Source of the DNA: a virus
Direction: 5' to 3' (one strand)
IMG/VR virus record: IMGVR_UViG_3300021185_000221
Span: 1 to 29,031 of that record
DNA length: 29,031 bases
How positions within the stretch are numbered: the stretch's first letter is position 1; the number at the start of each line of letters is the position of its first letter. Under the pieces are notes generated by a model. That model was not told the origin of the DNA and ran no database searches. It was given only the letters and a program-made list of their open reading frames with translations. Below are positions 1 through 7,422 of the stretch, piece after piece. The translations under genes and the position numbers were made by a program.

Positions 1-1
1 C

Positions 2-463
2 AAAAAACAAAAGATTTATACATCTACTCCGTACACAATCTCGTTTCAGTTGAATATCTATGCGAAGTCACAGGATGACGCACTACAGATCGTAGAACAG
101 ATTCTTCCGTACTTTGCACCACAGTACACTGCGACAATCAAACCTTTCGCAGACATACCTAGTCTGACCGAAGATGTGCCTATCGCATTATCGGGGGTTC
201 AGTTCTCGGATGACTACGAAGGTGCTATTGAGCAACGAAGAACGATTATATATACATTAGACTTTGAAATGAAGATAGCACTGTATGGGCCCGAGGGGAC
301 TGGTAACATCATTCGTGATGTTCGTAACAACTACTTCTTACAGGAAGCAGGAAATCTTGATAGTGATCTCTATGTAAAAACACAGAAGATTACTCCAACC
401 CCAAATTCAATCTCGGCAGACAGTGACTATGGATTTTCTACCATTGACTTGGATAGTGCTTAA
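2..463 (+). CDS. 15: Tail sheath stabilizer and completion protein gp15, 5' partial
   Basis: The reading frame is open from the window edge, so the start lies upstream; the first candidate start visible is a TTG at 50, which is internal. The 153 visible residues match the C-terminal part of T4 gp15. In particular ALQIVEQILPYFAPQY corresponds to the T4 segment FQIVEQILPYFQPHF, and IYTSTPYTISFQLNIYAKS upstream fits the preceding beta strand of that family. In T4, gp15 forms the hexameric ring capping the contracted or extended tail and joins it to the head. The stop codon TAA overlaps the ATG of the next gene by one base, which is the usual translational coupling in a late structural operon (15-16-17 as in T4). 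Family assignment is from remembered T4 sequence; confident. Confidence 0.88.
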   Translation, partial: KKQKIYTSTPYTISFQLNIYAKSQDDALQIVEQILPYFAPQYTATIKPFADIPSLTEDVPIALSGVQFSDDYEGAIEQRRTIIYTLDFEMKIALYGPEGTGNIIRDVRNNYFLQEAGNLDSDLYVKTQKITPTPNSISADSDYGFSTIDLDSA

Positions 464-828
464 TGAGTGATAAGAGTAACGATAAGAATATTAGAGATGA
501 CTATACTACCTCTCGTGATACCTACCATGATATAATTGAGAAGGGTAGAGAGAGTATGGACTTGATGATCGAAGTCGCACGAGAGAGTGAACACCCCCGT
601 GCCTTTGAAGTCTTATCTGGTATGATGAAGAACATGGCAGATGTCACCGACAAACTGATGGACTTGAATAAGAAACACAAGGAAATCAATAAGGAAGATG
701 ACCAACCCAAGCAACTCGGTAATACAACAAACAATCTATTTGTAGGAACTACAACAGACCTACAGAGACTTATACAGAATGAAACCCAAGTGGAAAATGT
801 AATTGATGTCGAACCCGAAGACGAATGA
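463..828 (+). CDS. 16: Terminase small subunit gp16
   Basis: This 121-residue acidic, helix-rich protein sits directly before the large terminase, as gene 16 does in T4 (T4 gp16 is 164 aa, so this one is short). Shared features are an N-terminal DDY..SR motif followed by a helical hairpin (residues about 13-70, with EHPRAFEVLSGMMKNM matching the T4 segment around SPRHMEVFATLM) and a C-terminal segment with LFVGTTTDLQRL, which parallels T4 FMGSPTELMDE. In T4 the small subunit forms rings that regulate the gp17 ATPase and nuclease and help recognise concatemeric DNA. The gene overlaps gp15 by one base and gp17 by 23 bases, so the three are probably co-translated. Confidence 0.85.
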   Translation: MSDKSNDKNIRDDYTTSRDTYHDIIEKGRESMDLMIEVARESEHPRAFEVLSGMMKNMADVTDKLMDLNKKHKEINKEDDQPKQLGNTTNNLFVGTTTDLQRLIQNETQVENVIDVEPEDE

Positions 829-2425
829 ATCCTACCTCGGAAACATTAATGTTAAACGAGACGGAGTACAGCACCAATTTACCGAAGAAGAAGTCAAAGA
901 ATATATAAAGTGTTCTAAAGACCCCGTACACTTCTGTAAAAAATATCTCAAGGTAATCTCTCTAGATGACGGACTTGTCCCATTTAGATTGTACCCATAT
1001 CAAGAGAAAATGTTCGACCACTTCAATAACAATCGTTTCTCTATCGTACTCGCATGTAGACAGTCTGGTAAATCAATCAGTTCGGTTGGTTACATAATCT
1101 GGTATGCTTGTTTCCATAGTGAGAAAACTATTGCTGTGTTGGCAAACAAAGGTGCGACTGCTAGGGAGATGTTGGCACGAGTCACATTGATGCTAGAGAA
1201 TCTTCCGTTCTTTCTCCAACCGGGAACCAAGGCACTCAACAAGGGTTCTATCGAATTTAGTAACAACTCTCGAATCATTGCCGCGGCAACCTCTGGTAGT
1301 TCTATCCGTGGTATGTCGGTCAACCTCTTGTTCCTAGACGAGTTCGCATTTGTTGAAAGAGCAAATGAGTTCTACACATCTACCTATCCAGTAATTTCTG
1401 CGGGTAAAGACACCAAGGTAATTATCACATCGACTGCCAATGGTATTGGTAATACCTTCCACAAGATATGGGAAGGTGCGGTACAGAAGATAAATGAGTT
1501 TGTTCCGTTCACCGTAAACTGGTACGATGTGCCGGGAAGGGATGATGATTGGAAGAAACAGACGATAGCAAACACTTCCCAATTACAGTTTGACCAAGAG
1601 TTTGGCAACACTTTCTTTGGGACAGGTGATACTCTAATCAATGCCGAGACATTACTAGGGTTTCGAGCATCACAACCTTCATCTCATCGTGAAGGGGGTG
1701 ACTTATTAATATATGACAACCCACAGAAAGAACATGAATATGTTATGTGTGTGGACGTATCAAAAGGAAGAGGACAGGATTATTCTACGTTTAACGTAAT
1801 CGACATTAGCACGAGACCTTTCAAACAGGTTGCTGTCTATCGCAATAATACTATATCTCCTTTACTCTTTCCTAATGTTATATATAAGTACGCAAATCTC
1901 TACAATGAGGCATATGTCGTTATTGAGTCCAATGATTCGGGACAGGTAGTGTGTAATGGATTATATCAGGACTTGGAGTATGATAATATTCATATGGAAT
2001 CAGCCGTCAAGGCAGATCGTATCGGTATCGAAATGAACCGCAAGGTCAAACGTCTGGGTTGTTCCTCTATCAAGGATATTCTTGAAGAGAAGAAGTTAGA
2101 CATCCTAGATGAAAATACCATCATGGAGATTTCTACATTTACTGCGAGAGGTCAATCATACGAGGCATCTGATGGTAACCATGATGACTTGATGATGAAC
2201 CTAGTAATGTTCGGATACTTTGTTACATCTCAATTCTTTGCTGATATGACAGACATCAATCTAAAAGAGATGATGTTTGCAAAGAAGATGAAAGAGATTG
2301 ATGATGATGTACCACCTGTTGGTTTTATTGATGATGGATTGAATGATATTCGAGTAGAAGAAGAACAAGAGAAGATGGGATGGCATAACTTCGAAGGTAC
2401 AGGTATTGGTATTGAGGATTGGTAG
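806..2425 (+). CDS. 17: Terminase large subunit gp17, DNA packaging ATPase/nuclease
   Basis: A 539-residue packaging motor (T4 gp17 is 610 aa, with a longer N terminus). The ATPase domain shows Walker A ACRQSGKS at about 83-90, Walker B LLFLDE at 174-179 and the coupling motif STANG near 209-213. The RNase H-like nuclease domain has acidic residues in CVDVSKGRGQDY (D317), VVIESND (E374) and DGNHDDLMM (D460/D461). It translocates DNA into the prohead through the portal and cuts the concatemer. I chose ATG 806 over TTG 803 one codon upstream. The start lies inside gp16 with a weak GGAAAA ribosome site. The TAG stop is the first base triplet of a repeated element holding a minus-strand promoter, described separately. 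Confidence 0.97.
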   Translation: MSNPKTNESYLGNINVKRDGVQHQFTEEEVKEYIKCSKDPVHFCKKYLKVISLDDGLVPFRLYPYQEKMFDHFNNNRFSIVLACRQSGKSISSVGYIIWYACFHSEKTIAVLANKGATAREMLARVTLMLENLPFFLQPGTKALNKGSIEFSNNSRIIAAATSGSSIRGMSVNLLFLDEFAFVERANEFYTSTYPVISAGKDTKVIITSTANGIGNTFHKIWEGAVQKINEFVPFTVNWYDVPGRDDDWKKQTIANTSQLQFDQEFGNTFFGTGDTLINAETLLGFRASQPSSHREGGDLLIYDNPQKEHEYVMCVDVSKGRGQDYSTFNVIDISTRPFKQVAVYRNNTISPLLFPNVIYKYANLYNEAYVVIESNDSGQVVCNGLYQDLEYDNIHMESAVKADRIGIEMNRKVKRLGCSSIKDILEEKKLDILDENTIMEISTFTARGQSYEASDGNHDDLMMNLVMFGYFVTSQFFADMTDINLKEMMFAKKMKEIDDDVPPVGFIDDGLNDIRVEEEQEKMGWHNFEGTGIGIEDW

Positions 2426-2453
2426 TATTCAACTCTCCCCGAACACAGCTTAG

Positions 2454-2482
2454 ATTATACACGCAATTACAAGAAATGTCAA
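2454..2482 (-). promoter_or_regulatory. Perfect sigma70 promoter on the minus strand behind gp17
   Basis: Read on the minus strand: TTGACA (plus 2477-2482), a 17-nt spacer, then TATAAT (plus 2454-2459). Transcription would start near 2447 and run antisense into the 3' end of gp17. The promoter and its first transcribed bases, down to the TAG stop of gp17 at 2423, are nearly repeated at 16027-16086. No minus-strand gene follows. Confidence 0.65.
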
Positions 2483-2507
2483 GTATTTTTTTCAAAAAGA
2501 CCAAACT

Positions 2508-2515
2508 TATAAATA
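2508..2515 (+). promoter_or_regulatory. T4-type late promoter before gp18
   Basis: Exact TATAAATA box. In T4 this box lies at about -13 to -6 and is recognised by gp55 with gp33 and the gp45 clamp. The predicted start is near 2521, which leaves a leader of about 78 nt before the gp18 ATG. The box is intergenic and in the correct orientation. Confidence 0.85.
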
Positions 2516-2539
2516 AATGTATTGAAACTACCGTATTTA

Positions 2540-2559
2540 ATGCGGTGTTCGCACCGTAT
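2540..2559 (+). promoter_or_regulatory. Hairpin in the gp18 mRNA leader
   Basis: ATGCGGTG and CACCGTAT can pair over 8 positions (one G-U) around a TTCG loop. A second copy of ACCGTATT lies just upstream at 2530-2537 and could compete for the same 5' arm. There is no following T-run, so it looks like a leader structure (stability or translation control) rather than a terminator. Confidence 0.5.
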
Positions 2560-2598
2560 TATGTTAACTTATAATTAGATAAACGAAAGGATAAAGTT

Positions 2599-4374
2599 AT
2601 GGCACTTTTTACACCCTCTGCTTCTCCTGCTGTAACAGTAAAAGAAATTGACCTGACGGGCGTAGTCCCTAATGTTCAGACTTCTACTGGTGCATTTGTG
2701 GGGAACTTCGGATGGGGCCCTGTGGGTGAAGCAATTCTGATCTCTGATGAGACCGGACTTGTAAGCACTTACTCAGCACCAACCGACAACAATTCGGTAG
2801 ATTTCCATTCTGCCGCATATTTTTTACGATACTCAAATCAACTACACGTTGTACGTCAACAGAATGATGACGCTAGGAACGCTTTAGGTGCTCACGCAAG
2901 TATAGGTAGTCCAACCGCTCAGGCGATCAACACTCTAGAAGACTTTGAAAATCTCTCAGTTGATAGTAGTGATGGATCATTTATTGGTAAGTACCCAGGC
3001 GAGATCGGTAACTCACTTACAGTCTCTATCGTAGGTTCTGGTACTGGAGCTGACCAAACAACCAACTTTAATGCTTGGGCGTATAAGGATGCGTTTGATG
3101 GCCCAACTGGAACATCAACATCCATCGCTGCATTAGATGGTTCTAACGATGAAATCCATGTTGCGGTTGTTGACCGTGATGGTGGAATTTCTGGTGTTGC
3201 TGGAACTGTACTGGAAGCATTCCCATTCTTATCAGTCGCATCCAATGCGAAGAATGATGATGGAACTTCAAACTTTTTCAAAGATGTATTGAAGACTAAA
3301 TCTCAATGGATTTACGCTGGACAACTACACGGTGGTGATTCTGATTCAACCAGCGACTTTGGTGGTGGTGTTAGTACATGGGGTTCTGCCGCAGTTAAAG
3401 GTTCTGCTGTTGACTTCAAAACAGGACAGACATACGCTGATACTCAGTCCACATGGGACTTTGGAAATGGTGTATCTACTGGAACACTTACTAGTGCAAA
3501 TGTGTTACTTGGATTTGCTAAGTTCAACGATGCGGATAACATCGAAGTAGACTTCCTGATTTCACCTGAATGTGCGGATAATACTGCGGCAACTACTGTA
3601 GTAAATGACCTAGTCTCTATTGCTGAATCACGCAAAGACTGTGTTGCTGTCGCATCACCTTCTCGTGCCGCTGCAGTTACTACTGGTACTAATGCAGCAG
3701 TCATCACTTGTGGTAACACATACACCAAGTCATCTTACTTGGTACAGGACAACAACTTCCTCAAAGTATTTGACAAGTATAATGACAAGTACATTAAGAT
3801 TCCTGCCTCATCATCCACTGCGGGTCTCATGGCTGCAACTGACCTAGTCGCTGCACCTTGGTTCTCACCTGCTGGTGCAAGACGTGGTCGTTACCTTGGT
3901 GTCACCGACATCGTTCTTTCTCCGACTAAGACAGAAAGAGATGCGTTGTACAAAGTCGGAATCAACCCAATTGCAAACATCCCAGGCGATGGTGTTGTAC
4001 TCTTTGGAGACAAGACCAATCTGTCAAGACCATCTGCGTTTGATCGTATCAATGTACGTAGATTGTTCCTTGGTATCGAAAGAGCAATTGGTATCGCAGG
4101 TCGTAACGTAATGTTCGAATTCAATGACGAGTTTACTCGTGCAGAATTCGTAAACATCGTTGAACCTTTCTTACGAGAGATTCAAGGTAGGAGAGGTATC
4201 ACAGACTTTAAAGTAGTTTGTGATGAGTCCAACAATCCTGCTTCAGTTGTTGACCGTAATGAATTTATTGCATCTATCTTCATCAAACCCGCACGTTCTA
4301 TTAACTACGTAACATTGAATTTTGTTGCAGTTAGAACTGGTGTTGAGTTTGAAGAAGTAGTCGGCACAGTATAA
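2599..4374 (+). CDS. 18: Contractile tail sheath protein gp18
   Basis: 591 residues (T4 gp18 is 659). The N terminus, with FVGNFGWGPVGEA near 33-45, matches the T4 AGKFQWGPAFQI region. The conserved C-terminal half carries YNDKYIKIPASSSTAGLMA, then WFSPAGARRGRYLGV, FDRINVRRLF and RNEFIASIFIKPARSINYVT, all landmark segments of the phage sheath family. The central insertion is variable, as expected for the surface domain. Sheath subunits stack around the gp19 tube and contract during infection. A good ribosome site (AAAGGAT) precedes the ATG. The gene has its own late promoter and a structured leader, fitting very high late expression, and gp19 follows after 13 bases. Confidence 0.97.
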   Translation: MALFTPSASPAVTVKEIDLTGVVPNVQTSTGAFVGNFGWGPVGEAILISDETGLVSTYSAPTDNNSVDFHSAAYFLRYSNQLHVVRQQNDDARNALGAHASIGSPTAQAINTLEDFENLSVDSSDGSFIGKYPGEIGNSLTVSIVGSGTGADQTTNFNAWAYKDAFDGPTGTSTSIAALDGSNDEIHVAVVDRDGGISGVAGTVLEAFPFLSVASNAKNDDGTSNFFKDVLKTKSQWIYAGQLHGGDSDSTSDFGGGVSTWGSAAVKGSAVDFKTGQTYADTQSTWDFGNGVSTGTLTSANVLLGFAKFNDADNIEVDFLISPECADNTAATTVVNDLVSIAESRKDCVAVASPSRAAAVTTGTNAAVITCGNTYTKSSYLVQDNNFLKVFDKYNDKYIKIPASSSTAGLMAATDLVAAPWFSPAGARRGRYLGVTDIVLSPTKTERDALYKVGINPIANIPGDGVVLFGDKTNLSRPSAFDRINVRRLFLGIERAIGIAGRNVMFEFNDEFTRAEFVNIVEPFLREIQGRRGITDFKVVCDESNNPASVVDRNEFIASIFIKPARSINYVTLNFVAVRTGVEFEEVVGTV

Positions 4375-4387
4375 GGAGTATTGAGAA

Positions 4388-4915
4388 ATGGCAATTTTAG
4401 GTGTAGATGATTTTAAATCGAAACTCAGAGGGGGTGGCGCTCGCCCCAATCTGTTCAAAGCAACGATCAACTTTCCATCATATGCGGGGGGAGATGTAGA
4501 ACTTACATCATTCCTCTGTAAAGCAGCGCAACTTCCTGCTTCCATAATGGCAGTTTTACCTGTTCCATTCCGTGGTAGACAGTTGCAGATGGCAGGAGAT
4601 CGTACCTTTGAACCTTGGACAGTAACCATTATTAACGATACCGATTTCGGTACTCGTAATGCAATGGAACGCTGGATGAATGGTATCAACGGTCACCAAG
4701 CAAATACTGGTCTGGTCAATCCTGTGGATTACCAAGCAGATTTGATTGTTGATCAGTTAGATCGTGATGGTTCTTCAATCAAAACTTACAACTTCCGTGG
4801 TTGTTTTCCAACTAATGTCAGTGCTATTGACGTTAACTACGAAACCAATGATGCAATTGAAGAGTTTACGGTTGAGTTCCAGATACAATATTGGGAAAGC
4901 GATACAACATCCTAG
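4388..4915 (+). CDS. 19: Tail tube protein gp19
   Basis: 175 residues (T4 gp19 is 163). It follows gp18 directly with a strong AAGGAG ribosome site. The N-terminal MAILGVDDFKSKLRGGGARP is typical of tube proteins, followed by the PNLFKATINFP strand, and LPVPFRGRQLQMAGDRTFEPW matches the tube-family core (about residues 59-79); the mid region has the RNAMERWMNGINGH helix. It polymerises into the inner tail tube through which DNA passes. A stem-loop terminator-like structure follows within 20 bases of the stop, so sheath and tube may form one transcription unit. A second, diverged member of the fold is encoded at 12905. Confidence 0.94.
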   Translation: MAILGVDDFKSKLRGGGARPNLFKATINFPSYAGGDVELTSFLCKAAQLPASIMAVLPVPFRGRQLQMAGDRTFEPWTVTIINDTDFGTRNAMERWMNGINGHQANTGLVNPVDYQADLIVDQLDRDGSSIKTYNFRGCFPTNVSAIDVNYETNDAIEEFTVEFQIQYWESDTTS

Positions 4916-4934
4916 AGTTAATCTAGTTATAGAT

Positions 4935-4970
4935 AGAGGGGTAAGGGTATGATCCCTTACCTCTTTATTA
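4935..4970 (+). terminator. Stem-loop terminator between gp19 and gp20
   Basis: GGTAAGGG (4940-4947) pairs perfectly with CCCTTACC (4954-4961) around a 6-nt loop, and the stem extends to about 13 pairs including two wobbles (4935-4966). It is followed by a short, imperfect T-rich stretch (TTTATTA), so termination is probably partial. Confidence 0.6.
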
Positions 4971-4986
4971 TAGAAAAGGTACGTAC

Positions 4987-6492
4987 ATGGCAGAACAAGA
5001 CAACAGTATTCTCAAACTGTTTGGTTTTGAATTAAAAAAACAAGACAAACCAGTTAAAGAGAAGGATAAATTAAAGTCTATTGTTGCTCCCACCGATGAT
5101 GATGGTGCGGGGTACGTTACTGCGTCTGGTAGTCACTATGGTCAATACATTGACATGGAAGGCAACAAGGCAAAGGACAACCAACAACTAATTCTAAAGT
5201 ACCGTGGTGTCGCTACCCATCCAGAAGTAGATGCCGCAATCGAAGATATTGTGAATGAATCTATTGTAGGTTCTGAACAAGACATCTCTTGCGAAATTAA
5301 TCTGGACAAAGTAGAAGCACCCGACAACATCAAAAAACAGATGACCGAAGAGTTCAACAACATCTATAGTATGTTGAAGTTTACTGAACTAGGTCACGAC
5401 ATATTCCGTTCATTCTATGTTGATGGTCGTATCTATCACCACCTCGTAGTCAATGAATCAAATATCAAGGCGGGTATCCAAGAAATCAGAACGATTGATG
5501 CCGCTAAGATTCGTAAAGTTAAAGAAGTAAAACACGAGAAAGACCCTATCACTGGTGCAAAGGTGGTCAGGGATGTTAAAGAGTTTTACATCTTCCAAGA
5601 GAAAGCAGGAACCAACCAAGGTGTAAGACTTTCTCCTGACAGTGTTTCATATGTTTCCAGTGGTCTGTTAGACCCTAGTAAGAAACAGGTTGTGTCCTAT
5701 CTACATAAGTCACTAAAACCAATTAACCAATTACGCATGATGGAAGATTCACTTGTAATCTACCGTCTTGCTCGTGCTCCCGAACGCAGAATCTTCTATA
5801 TAGACGTGGGTAATATGCCACGTAATAAGTCAGAAGCGTACATGAAAGACATCATGTCTAAGTATCGAAACAAGATTGTTTACGATTCAAATACGGGGCA
5901 ACTCAAAGATGACCGCAAACATATGTCCATGCTCGAAGACTTCTGGTTACCTCGTAGAGAAGGTGGTCGTGGTACAGAGATAAGTACATTGCCAGGCGGA
6001 GAGAACCTTGGACAGATTGATGACATCCTGTACTTCCAGAAGAGACTGTATCGTTCCTTGAACGTACCAGTATCTCGTTTGGAACAGGAAGCACAATTTA
6101 CGTTAGGTAGATCAACCGAAATCTCTAGGGATGAAGTTAAGTTCCAGAAATTCATTGACCGCCTGCGTAAACGTTTCTCTGCTTTGTTTACTGGTATTCT
6201 CAAGAAACAACTCATACTGAAAGGTGTTATCACTGAACAGGACTGGGAAGAGTGGAAGAGTTTTATCACAGTAGACTTCCAGAGAGACAACCACTTTACT
6301 GAGTTGAAAAATGCTGAACTGTTGCAAAACAGATTACAGACTCTTGACCAAGTATCTCAGTATGTGGGCGAGTACTTCTCCCGTGAGTGGGCAATGAAGA
6401 ACGTAATGATGATGTCTGATGAGGACATTGAAGAAATGAAAAAACAAGTCGAAGGCGAAAATGCCACCGTAGACGAAGATGAGGAAGTATAA
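4987..6492 (+). CDS. 20: Portal protein gp20
   Basis: 501 residues (T4 gp20 is 524). Portal-family features are the N-terminal clip/wing region with YRGVATHPEVDAAIEDIVNE at about 70-89, FRSFYVDGRIYHHLVV, IRTIDAAKIRKV, and the long core with LARAPERRIFYIDVGNMP and LEDFWLPRREGGRGTEIST, which is nearly invariant in T4-like portals. The acidic C terminus (TVDEDEEV) also fits. The dodecameric portal sits at one vertex, initiates prohead assembly and is the docking site of terminase gp17. No late box is visible in the 71 bases upstream, so expression probably relies on read-through past the preceding hairpin or an unrecognised promoter. The stop overlaps the next ATG by one base. Confidence 0.96.
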   Translation: MAEQDNSILKLFGFELKKQDKPVKEKDKLKSIVAPTDDDGAGYVTASGSHYGQYIDMEGNKAKDNQQLILKYRGVATHPEVDAAIEDIVNESIVGSEQDISCEINLDKVEAPDNIKKQMTEEFNNIYSMLKFTELGHDIFRSFYVDGRIYHHLVVNESNIKAGIQEIRTIDAAKIRKVKEVKHEKDPITGAKVVRDVKEFYIFQEKAGTNQGVRLSPDSVSYVSSGLLDPSKKQVVSYLHKSLKPINQLRMMEDSLVIYRLARAPERRIFYIDVGNMPRNKSEAYMKDIMSKYRNKIVYDSNTGQLKDDRKHMSMLEDFWLPRREGGRGTEISTLPGGENLGQIDDILYFQKRLYRSLNVPVSRLEQEAQFTLGRSTEISRDEVKFQKFIDRLRKRFSALFTGILKKQLILKGVITEQDWEEWKSFITVDFQRDNHFTELKNAELLQNRLQTLDQVSQYVGEYFSREWAMKNVMMMSDEDIEEMKKQVEGENATVDEDEEV

Positions 6493-6791
6493 TGAGTGAA
6501 GTAGAAGAAGTAGAAGTATCGGCAGTAGAAAATTTAATCAACCAGATCACTGATGGTGATTTGAATAATGCGGAAGGTTCATTCCAAAGTCTTATACAAG
6601 ACAAGATGACAGATGCACTAGAAGCACAACGCATTGCGGTCGCACAGTCAATCTTCAATGACCAAGACGGTGATCTTGAAGATGATTCCGATATCTCTGA
6701 CGAAGAGATTGAGTTGGAAGATGGTGTTGAAGAGGAAGAAGAAGTAGTAGTAGACACCGAAGAAGTAGAGGAAGAGGAAACCGATGATTAG
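6492..6791 (+). CDS. 67: Prohead core protein gp67-like
   Basis: A 99-residue, extremely acidic protein: the last 45 residues are almost all D/E with V (EEEEEVVVDTEEVEEEETDD). A short helical N-terminal part (about 1-60) contains LEAQRIAVAQSIFNDQ, which resembles the T4 gp67 helix LIEAEKIQIAESF. Gene 67 occupies the same place in T4, between 20 and 68/21. T4 gp67 is an essential minor component of the scaffolding core and is degraded by gp21 during head maturation. The start overlaps the gp20 stop and the end overlaps the next gene by 8 bases. Assignment rests on position, composition and the short helix match. Confidence 0.75.
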   Translation: MSEVEEVEVSAVENLINQITDGDLNNAEGSFQSLIQDKMTDALEAQRIAVAQSIFNDQDGDLEDDSDISDEEIELEDGVEEEEEVVVDTEEVEEEETDD

Positions 6792-7164
6792 TTTCAAGAC
6801 ATTCACAGAAGAATTTGATTTAATCGAAGTTCTAACTGATGAAGACATTGATGAAGCAATCACGGAATCCATTAAAATTCCAACTGACATCGCAGTAAAA
6901 ATTCCTGGCGTAAAGGGCATGCTATATAAGAAAGCAATCCGTTACTACCTTGATTGGAGAAAGAAGAATCCAAATAAAGGAACCGCAGGATTAGCAAAGA
7001 TTTCTAGAGAACTTGGAGTAGACGCACATGAACTCAGTAAAGTTTTACACAAGTTGATAAAGCAGGGTAAGTTACCAAGTCATCTAGCAACTAATCCAAA
7101 TATGCTAAAGGGTAAACAACCAGTAGCAAAGATGTTAGGAAAGGCAGGGTTTTTACAGAGATAA
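6784..7164 (+). CDS. Candidate internal head protein at the gene 68 position
   Basis: 126 residues, not recognised by sequence. Its place between gp67 and gp21 is that of T4 gene 68 (prohead core). The protein has two parts. Residues 1-28 are acidic and begin MISFKTFTEEFDLIE, with several (I/L)-x-E triplets (after 15, 24 and 28) of the kind cut by gp21. Residues 29-126 are strongly basic, with YYLDWRKKNPNKG and a possible helix-turn-helix (LAKISRELGVDAHELSKVLH, about 72-91). I infer a core or internal protein whose acidic propeptide targets it to the prohead and is removed at maturation, leaving a DNA-binding remainder. It overlaps gp67 by 8 bases. The family equivalence to gp68 is positional only. 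Confidence 0.6.
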   Translation: MISFKTFTEEFDLIEVLTDEDIDEAITESIKIPTDIAVKIPGVKGMLYKKAIRYYLDWRKKNPNKGTAGLAKISRELGVDAHELSKVLHKLIKQGKLPSHLATNPNMLKGKQPVAKMLGKAGFLQR

Positions 7165-7187
7165 TTACTTTTGTAAATATTAATTTG

Positions 7188-7195
7188 TATAAATA
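7188..7195 (+). promoter_or_regulatory. T4-type late promoter before the small gene at 7201
   Basis: Exact TATAAATA. With T4 geometry (+1 six bases after the last A of the box) transcription would start at 7201, the A of the next ATG. It would also serve gp21, gp22 and gp23 downstream. Confidence 0.8.
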
Positions 7196-7200
7196 ATACT

Positions 7201-7422
7201 ATGAAATCTTATAAACAACTTATTTCTGAATTAAAGTCAAAAGAACCTAAAGGTAAAGTTGTCTTAAATAAAAAAATAAATCGTATCCCCGTCAAGATAA
7301 TTGAACTTGGCAAGGGAACTTTGCCGTTTGTTGTATATATTGACGGTGATAAGTTAGACGCATTTAAGTCACTGAAGGATGCGGAGAAGTCTGCTACCAA
7401 AGTAATCAAGGAACTAACATGA
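7201..7422 (+). CDS. Small basic protein with a capsid-targeting-like N terminus
   Basis: 73 residues. The N terminus MKSYKQLISE closely resembles the capsid targeting sequence of T4 internal proteins and Alt (MKTYQEFIAE), and ends in I-S-E, a match to the gp21 cleavage rule (L/I-x-E). Cleavage after residue 10 would leave a basic 63-residue protein starting LKSKEPKGK. I infer an internal head protein that could be packaged and injected with the DNA; its activity is unknown. No Shine-Dalgarno sequence is visible before the ATG, and the late promoter at 7188 would place +1 on the ATG itself, so the message may be leaderless. It ends in an ATGA overlap with gp21. Alternative: an additional core protein degraded during maturation. 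Confidence 0.75.
   Translation: MKSYKQLISELKSKEPKGKVVLNKKINRIPVKIIELGKGTLPFVVYIDGDKLDAFKSLKDAEKSATKVIKELT

Noticed and set aside
4243-4689. 148-codon minus-strand open frame opposite gp18/gp19
   Set aside because: It is the complement of two conserved structural genes and has no ribosome site or promoter; composition follows the plus-strand codons.
6296-6757. 153-codon minus-strand frame opposite gp20/gp67
   Set aside because: It is serine-rich only because it mirrors the Glu/Asp codons of the acidic plus-strand genes.
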